Program-made: the position numbers and the translations under genes | Notes under the pieces: generated by a model | The model's input: only the letters and a program-made list of their open reading frames with translations | Told to the model about the DNA's origin: nothing | Databases searched by the model: none | Origin: Proteiniphilum sp. UBA5384 | GTDB lineage: Bacteria; Bacteroidota; Bacteroidia; Bacteroidales; Dysgonomonadaceae | Direction: 5' to 3' | DNA length: 56,992 bases | Assembly: GCF_002410825.1 (NCBI RefSeq) | Contig: NZ_DHOS01000067.1 | Coordinates: forward strand, 1 to 56,992 | In this document: in pieces, positions 52,282 to 56,992 of the stretch | How the letters are laid out: each line of letters begins with the position of its first letter | How positions within the stretch are numbered: position 1 is the first letter of the stretch

Positions 52282-52998
52282 TTAATTTCCCGGCTTCATA
52301 AAGTCCGCCTTACTGATTTTGGCATAATGTTCTTTTTCATCACTTGTCCTGATCTGAATCGTAACTGTATCATTCCAGGATTGAAGTGTTGCAAGACCCG
52401 AAATATCACATGACACAGCACTATAATCAGGAGTGGTCTTTGACCAATTGGAAGGGATATTCAGATTACAGTAAAGCTTTAACTTAAGAGTATCAGGAGT
52501 TTGTTCATTGGAATCGTACACCAAATTCAATGTAGCAGGAACCTTTTCTCCATTCACCAAGTTCACTGTGCCAACACCTCCATGCAAATTGAAATAACCC
52601 CGATAACCATATCCCATCCCCAGCAACGATGGTACTTCTTTATCAGCAATAAGATCGCCTTCAAATTCATCTTTATCAACGGGACGAATCACATCATATA
52701 CTGTCCATGGATTGACATGGGCATTATTGATAAACTGCGTGCCGTCAACGGATGTCGTCCAATCATCCTCCATATAACTGAAACTGAAATATCCTCTCTC
52801 GACATTTGCCAATCTTGCATCATAGGAAATCACCAGACCGCCGCCATCCAGATAGCAGGCGTATCCTCTTTTGGAATCACCTATAATCGTGGCATTGCTC
52901 ATAAACCCTCTGGAGCCATCGTCTTTATTATCATCGCAGCTTGTATAAGCAATCAAACTGATAGAAAAAGCGATAATAATCAAAAATTTATTCTTCAT
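52282..52998 (-). CDS. NigD-like lipoprotein
   Basis: This 238-residue lipoprotein has the start at MKNKFLIIIAF and a lipobox ending TSCDD (Cys 22). It resembles the Bacteroidetes NigD family: GYACYLDGGGLVISYDARLANVERGYFSFSYME near the N-terminus (about residues 36-68, read in parts), a central strand region, and a beta-sandwich C-terminal half (LKLKLYCNLNIP, SCDISGLATLQSW). NigD was named for a bacteriocin locus in Prevotella, but most family members have unknown function and no bacteriocin gene is nearby here. It is a single gene with its own -7 box. Confidence 0.8.
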   Translation of the reverse strand: MKNKFLIIIAFSISLIAYTSCDDNKDDGSRGFMSNATIIGDSKRGYACYLDGGGLVISYDARLANVERGYFSFSYMEDDWTTSVDGTQFINNAHVNPWTVYDVIRPVDKDEFEGDLIADKEVPSLLGMGYGYRGYFNLHGGVGTVNLVNGEKVPATLNLVYDSNEQTPDTLKLKLYCNLNIPSNWSKTTPDYSAVSCDISGLATLQSWNDTVTIQIRTSDEKEHYAKISKADFMKPGN

Positions 52999-53053
52999 AA
53001 TCTTTATTTTTATTATATGCGCAGTGGACAATCTTATTTCCCTGTCAATTCTA

Positions 53054-53061
53054 CAAATTTA
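53054..53061 (-). promoter_or_regulatory. Candidate -7 box for the NigD-like gene
   Basis: TAAATTTG on the minus strand matches TAnnTTTG, 55 bp before the start codon. The remaining part of the 52999-53344 gap contains the terminator of the dehydrogenase gene and no gene. Confidence 0.4.
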
Positions 53062-53291
53062 CTCCGATCATTCTATATACAGTTATATAGATGAAATTTT
53101 AACTAAAACGATGCACCAGTTTTATCTCTTTAACCATATTCTGGCACTCAACAATCATCTCTTTTACAAGAGACTTCTCCATATTCTACCTAATAGAAAA
53201 AAATAATTCCATATTATTTTGATTATTAGCGCAATGCGACCTAACTTTAACTAAAAAAAGGTCATCCTTTGCCGCTATCTTAGACAGCAAA

Positions 53292-53317
53292 AGCGGGAAA
53301 ATTAAGTTTCTCCCGCT
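53292..53317 (-). terminator. Terminator of the etfBA-acyl-CoA dehydrogenase operon
   Basis: On the minus strand AGCGGGA pairs with TCCCGCT around a 12-base loop and is followed by TTTTGC. It lies 27 bp after the dehydrogenase stop codon. The T-run is short, so efficiency may be moderate. Confidence 0.6.
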
Positions 53318-53344
53318 GTATCAATATCCGGAAAAAGCAAGTAA

Positions 53345-55063
53345 CTACTCGCCAAGAACCGGTTTATAATAACCCAAATCTTCGATACGCGACTTGGATA
53401 TGAAATTCCAATTCTTCATCACTTCTATCTCACCATAATGGACATACACTTCCGCGCTGCGACGGAACAGTTCCTGGTCTCTATTGGCATCCTGCAAGAG
53501 AAGATGTCCCATAATAATATGGGCGGCACTCTCCACGAGGCGGCGCGCATGGAAATCGAGATAATCGACATCTTTGGCAGAAGTAACCGCTTCCACCATT
53601 TTCTCATAAGTCTCCGCCATGTTAGCCAGATCACGTTTCAACGATTCTAGTTCGGGGACTATAGGCATCGCAGCGTATTCCTTGATCTGCTGCAGATAAG
53701 TGCCGGTGGTGACGTGACGAATAGCGGCTACCACCTGCAACTGGGTAGTCCCTTCGTAAATATTGGTGATGCGTGCATCGCGATAGAGCCGCTCGCACTT
53801 GTAATCTTTCATAAATCCCGAACCGCCATGGACCTGGATAGAATCATACGCATTTTGATTGGCATACTCGCTGCTCATTCCCTTACCAAGGGGAGTAAAA
53901 GCATCAGCCAAGCGGGAGAAATGTTTCATCTCATCCCGTTCTTCCGGAGTCAGTTTACGTTCCCGGCTGATATCTTCCAGTGTTTTGTACATGTCTACGA
54001 AACGGCAGGTTTCATAAAGCAATGCGCGTGACGCATCGGTCTTGGCACGCATATTGGCCAGCATTTCATACACCGGAGGGAACTCGATAATGGCCTTGCC
54101 AAACTGACGGCGCTCCAAAGCATAGTCATAAGCCTCACGAGTAGCCGCTTCAGAAAGTCCTACCGACTGTGCCATGATTCCCAGACGGGCCCCGTTCATC
54201 AACGACATCACGTACTTGATGAGCCCCATACGGCGTGTCCCGACCAATTCCGCTTTGGCATTCTTGAACACCAGTTCGCAAGTAGGCGCTCCCTTGATTC
54301 CCATCTTATTTTCGATACGGCGTACATTCACACCTCCACTTTTCTTGTCGTAGATAAACATCGACAAGCCACGGGCATCCTTGGTTCCCTCTTCAGAGCG
54401 GGCAAGCACCAGGTGAATATCGGCATCACCATTGGTAATGAATCGCTTCACGCCATTCAGGTACCACTGATTCTCCTTTTCGTTATAGCTTGCTTTCAGC
54501 ATCACCGCCTGCAAATCCGATCCGGCATCGGGTTCGGTAAGGTCCATCGACATGGTTTCACCTTTCACGATACGAGGCAGGTATTTATCCCTCTGCGCCG
54601 GATCGGCAAATTCATAGATAGTCTCACCACAGTCCTGCAGCATCCAGATATTCTGGAAGCTGGCGTCGGCGCGGCTGACAATATCGGCACTCATCATATA
54701 GGGCACCATCGGAAAGTTGAGGCCGCCATATTTACGGGCAAGTCCCATCCCCATCAGTTCCGCCTTATTGAGCGCATCGAGGTTCTCCTGCGTGGCTGCT
54801 GCATAAGTCACACGTCCATCATGCACGGTAGGACCGCTCTGGTCTACCGTTTCTGAATTCGGTTCTATAATATCACCGCAGATCTCACCCACCACTTCCA
54901 ATACTTTGTCGTAGCTGTCCATAGCGTCCTCAAAATCCATCGGGGCATAATCATAAGTCTCACGGTCTGCGTAGTTCCTCTCTTTCAATTCCACAATCCG
55001 TTTCATCAGCGGATGCTGAAGATAATGACGGAATTGCGGTGTATCTGTATAAAAGTTTGCCAT
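53345..55063 (-). CDS. Acyl-CoA dehydrogenase
   Basis: This 572-residue flavoenzyme oxidises acyl-CoA and passes electrons to the Etf encoded upstream. The motifs are SMDLTEPDAGSDLQAV at about residues 155-170 (FAD and substrate contact), RFITNGDADIHLVLARSEEG, LGIMAQSVGLSEAATREAYDYALERRQFGKAI at about 297-328 (read in parts) and QVHGGSGFMKDYKCERLYRDARI followed by NIYEGTTQLQ at about 410-445. The length is larger than classic acyl-CoA dehydrogenases (about 380) because of an N-terminal extension (about 75 residues) and a C-terminal helical domain of about 110 residues, as in the FadE12/AidB-like or large Bacteroidetes versions. It is the last gene of the operon, 18 bp after etfA. Confidence 0.95.
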   Translation of the reverse strand: MANFYTDTPQFRHYLQHPLMKRIVELKERNYADRETYDYAPMDFEDAMDSYDKVLEVVGEICGDIIEPNSETVDQSGPTVHDGRVTYAAATQENLDALNKAELMGMGLARKYGGLNFPMVPYMMSADIVSRADASFQNIWMLQDCGETIYEFADPAQRDKYLPRIVKGETMSMDLTEPDAGSDLQAVMLKASYNEKENQWYLNGVKRFITNGDADIHLVLARSEEGTKDARGLSMFIYDKKSGGVNVRRIENKMGIKGAPTCELVFKNAKAELVGTRRMGLIKYVMSLMNGARLGIMAQSVGLSEAATREAYDYALERRQFGKAIIEFPPVYEMLANMRAKTDASRALLYETCRFVDMYKTLEDISRERKLTPEERDEMKHFSRLADAFTPLGKGMSSEYANQNAYDSIQVHGGSGFMKDYKCERLYRDARITNIYEGTTQLQVVAAIRHVTTGTYLQQIKEYAAMPIVPELESLKRDLANMAETYEKMVEAVTSAKDVDYLDFHARRLVESAAHIIMGHLLLQDANRDQELFRRSAEVYVHYGEIEVMKNWNFISKSRIEDLGYYKPVLGE

Positions 55064-55081
55064 TTCGTTTTAGGTATGTTG

Positions 55082-56107
55082 TTATTTCGAATTCTTCTTA
55101 TAATACTTGATCATCTTCGGAATCACCTTCTCGATCTCTCCGGTAATCACATAATCGGCGATTGAGTTGATTGGAGCGGTTGGATCATTGTTGATAGAAA
55201 TGATGATAGAGCTGTCCTGCATACCGGCGATATGTTGTATCTGTCCCGATATACCACAAGCTATATATACTTTAGGACGGACAGTAACCCCTGTTTGTCC
55301 CACCTGACGTTCATGCTCAGCGAAGCCGGCATCTACGGCGGCACGTGAAGCACCTACTTCGGCACCCAAGACATCGGCAAGTTGGTAAAGCAGTTGGAAG
55401 TTCTCTTTTGATCCCACACCATATCCACCGGAAACGATGATAGGTGAATTTTTGATATTCACTTTCGATTTTTCGATATGGCGATCGATAATGGAAACTA
55501 TAAAATCTTTCTCTTTCACATAATCAGTCACATTATGTTCCACTGTCTTACCTTTATAATAAGGGTCGAAAATCTCTTTCTTCATCACCCCTTCACGTAC
55601 GGTAGCCATCTGTGGGCGGCAATCGGGATTAATGATCCAAGCCACGATGTTTCCCCCGAATGCGGGCCGTATCTGGTAAAGCAAATTTTCATAGGTCTTT
55701 CCTGCTTTCCGGTCTTCGTGATCCCCTATCTCGAGGGAAGTACAGTCGGCGGTAAGCCCGCTTCCCAAAAGGGATGAGACACGAGGGCCCAAGTCGCGTC
55801 CAATGATGGTGGCACCCATCAGGCATATCTGTGGCTGTTCTTTCCTGAAAAGTTCTGCCAAAATGGAAGTATGCGGTAGTGTAGTATATGGTGACAAACG
55901 GTCGTCCTTAAAAATATGCAGCACATCCACTCCATAAGGGAATGCCTGTTCTTCTATTTTTTCGAGGTCGGCGGCAGAAGCAGCGGCAATGGCTTCGAGT
56001 TTACAATTTAGCTGACCGGCAAGTGAACGTCCTTTGGTGAGTAGTTCGAGGCTCACATCGGCTACTACCCCATCCTCTATTTCCAAATATACAAATAAGT
56101 TGTTCAT
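55082..56107 (-). CDS. etfA: Electron transfer flavoprotein alpha subunit (FixB-like)
   Basis: This 341-residue subunit binds the electron-carrying FAD. The start is placed at MNNLFVYLEIEDG, typical of EtfA; the longer frame adds eight residues overlapping the etfB end. The C-terminal FAD-binding half has PIIVSGGYGVGSKENFQLL, GAEVGASRAAVDAGF, QVGQTGVTVRPKVYIACGISGQIQH and INNDPTAPINSIADYVI. It pairs with EtfB as a heterodimer, carrying electrons from the acyl-CoA dehydrogenase to the membrane or, in anaerobes, to a bifurcating partner. It starts 16 bp after etfB ends. Confidence 0.96.
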   Translation of the reverse strand: MNNLFVYLEIEDGVVADVSLELLTKGRSLAGQLNCKLEAIAAASAADLEKIEEQAFPYGVDVLHIFKDDRLSPYTTLPHTSILAELFRKEQPQICLMGATIIGRDLGPRVSSLLGSGLTADCTSLEIGDHEDRKAGKTYENLLYQIRPAFGGNIVAWIINPDCRPQMATVREGVMKKEIFDPYYKGKTVEHNVTDYVKEKDFIVSIIDRHIEKSKVNIKNSPIIVSGGYGVGSKENFQLLYQLADVLGAEVGASRAAVDAGFAEHERQVGQTGVTVRPKVYIACGISGQIQHIAGMQDSSIIISINNDPTAPINSIADYVITGEIEKVIPKMIKYYKKNSK

Positions 56108-56123
56108 GTTGTTCCTTCTTATG

Positions 56124-56992
56124 TTATCCAATCGTGTGATTATCTATCAGTTCCTTCATCAATTCTTCGATATCGACATCGTCGTCAGTGAGGTGTCGAC
56201 TCTCTTTGGCCTGAAACACCACGTTCTCTATCTTCTTCACTTTAGTAGGAGAGCCGGAAAGTCCGCATTGCACAGGATCGGCTTCTACATCAGCTACACT
56301 CCACTCTATCAGATTCAGATAGGGGCGGCTGTTATAGATATCGATATAATCGATATTTTCTGTCTGACGTTCGGTCACCGTTTTGGCATGTTTGTACTTC
56401 AACAGCAACTTCGCATTGCGGGGACGGCATGCGCGTGCGGATCCGTTCACGGTAATAAGCGTCGGGAGTGGGCATTCCACCACTTCCACTCCGTTTGCCA
56501 ATCGGCGTTTCACAGTTATCTTACCGTTTTTAATCTTTTCAATATTCTCTGCATAGGTGATTTGCGGAATTCCCAACTTTTCAGCCACCTGAGGCCCGAC
56601 TTGTGCCGTATCACCGTCAATAGCCTGACGTCCGGAGACAATAATATCGAACTTCCCTATCTTGCGGATCGCCATAGCCAAGGCATATGAAGTAGCCAAG
56701 GTATCCGCACCGGCAAAAGCCCTGTCGGTCAATAGTACTCCATCATCAGCTCCGCGAAACAACCCTTCGCGTAAAACCTCAGCTGCACGACCGGGTCCCA
56801 TTGTCAGCACGGTAATCTTCGAACCGGGAAACCGATCCTTGATATCCAATGCCTGTTCCATCGCGTTCAAATCCTCTGGATTAAAAATGGCGGGCAAGGC
56901 CGCTCTGTTCACTGTCCCGTCAGCCTTCATCGCATCTTTTCCCACGTTTCTCGTATCGGGAACTTGCTTAGCCAACACAATAATGTTAAATG
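56124..56992 (-). CDS. etfB: Electron transfer flavoprotein beta subunit (FixA-like), 5' end outside the window
   Basis: The reading frame stays open to the right edge: upstream of a GTG at 56976-56978 it continues with codons for F-N-I-I, giving FNIIVLAKQVPDTRNVGKD, which is the usual EtfB N-terminus. The true start is therefore one or two codons beyond the window, and the GTG is internal. The visible part is 289 codons. Family segments are LPAIFNPEDLNAMEQAL, ITVLTMGPGRAAEVLREGLFRGADDGVLLTDRAFAGADT, IVSGRQAIDGDTAQVGPQVAEKLGIPQITYAE (each read in parts). It is the first visible gene of the etfB-etfA-acyl-CoA dehydrogenase operon. Confidence 0.95.
   Translation of the reverse strand, partial: FNIIVLAKQVPDTRNVGKDAMKADGTVNRAALPAIFNPEDLNAMEQALDIKDRFPGSKITVLTMGPGRAAEVLREGLFRGADDGVLLTDRAFAGADTLATSYALAMAIRKIGKFDIIVSGRQAIDGDTAQVGPQVAEKLGIPQITYAENIEKIKNGKITVKRRLANGVEVVECPLPTLITVNGSARACRPRNAKLLLKYKHAKTVTERQTENIDYIDIYNSRPYLNLIEWSVADVEADPVQCGLSGSPTKVKKIENVVFQAKESRHLTDDDVDIEELMKELIDNHTIG

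Noticed and set aside
56034..56690. Plus-strand ORF of 218 codons opposite etfB
   Set aside because: It lies fully antisense to a clear EtfB/EtfA coding region and has no domain-like features; it is a by-product of codon use on the other strand.
1..56992. CRISPR arrays, rRNA genes or prophage genes
   Set aside because: No regularly spaced direct repeats of 25-40 bp, no rRNA signature and no phage structural or integrase gene were seen.

Overview
The window looks like chromosomal DNA of a strict or facultative anaerobe of the order Bacteroidales. Its gene set is closest in style to Dysgonomonadaceae such as Proteiniphilum, Petrimonas or Dysgonomonas; that placement is inference from gene content, not from a search. 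Supporting signs are two SusC/SusD polysaccharide-utilisation-type loci, ECF sigma/FecR regulation, many SPII lipoproteins, NigD-like and DUF5856-type proteins, and -7 boxes of the Bacteroidetes form TAnnTTTG upstream of many genes.

Layout. 1-0.9 kb: the end of an IS1595-family element that has cut off a TlpA/redoxin-like gene. 0.9-14.5 kb: a polysaccharide locus on the minus strand (AraC regulator, SusC, SusD, two surface lipoproteins with C-terminal discoidin-like domains, an uncharacterised lipoprotein with a deacetylase-like look), with a divergent Tat-exported GH106-like glycosidase. 14.6-16.9 kb: a small Dps-like protein (DUF5856), CutC and endonuclease IV. 17-27.2 kb: a second Sus-type locus (divergent ECF sigma, FecR, STN-containing SusC, SusD, a lipoprotein of the endonuclease/exonuclease/phosphatase fold, and a DUF1735-type lipoprotein with an internal duplication). 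It contains no recognisable glycosidase. 27.3-34.4 kb: a complete phosphate operon, pstSCAB-phoU-phoB-phoR, on the minus strand. 34.6-36.6 kb: queC-queF (queuosine precursor) and a GH16-like lipoprotein that lacks the usual nucleophile. 36.9-39.7 kb: aminotransferase, LolC/E-FtsX-like permease and an SMR/Gdx exporter. 39.7-40.7 kb: a gene-free kilobase with its own strong promoter, repeats and terminator, a candidate non-coding RNA. 40.8-48.4 kb: a two-component system followed by a CzcCBA-type heavy-metal efflux operon. 48.5-56.9 kb: outer-membrane protein, ECF sigma factor, long-chain acyl-CoA ligase, NigD-like lipoprotein, and an acyl-CoA dehydrogenase/EtfAB operon that runs off the right edge.

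The most interesting points are: (1) the pstS and czcCBA promoters share one architecture, about four direct repeats at exactly 11-bp steps ending exactly 10 bp upstream of a TAnnTTTG box, as if OmpR/PhoB-type regulators replace the -33 element; (2) a promoter-to-terminator unit of about 810 nt without a convincing ORF, preceded by 11-bp repeats that resemble DnaA boxes; (3) the DUF5856 protein keeps all five Dps ferroxidase ligands at exact Dps spacing; (4) the GH16-like protein has Ser at the nucleophile position; (5) a Sus-like locus built around a phosphodiesterase-fold lipoprotein instead of glycosidases.
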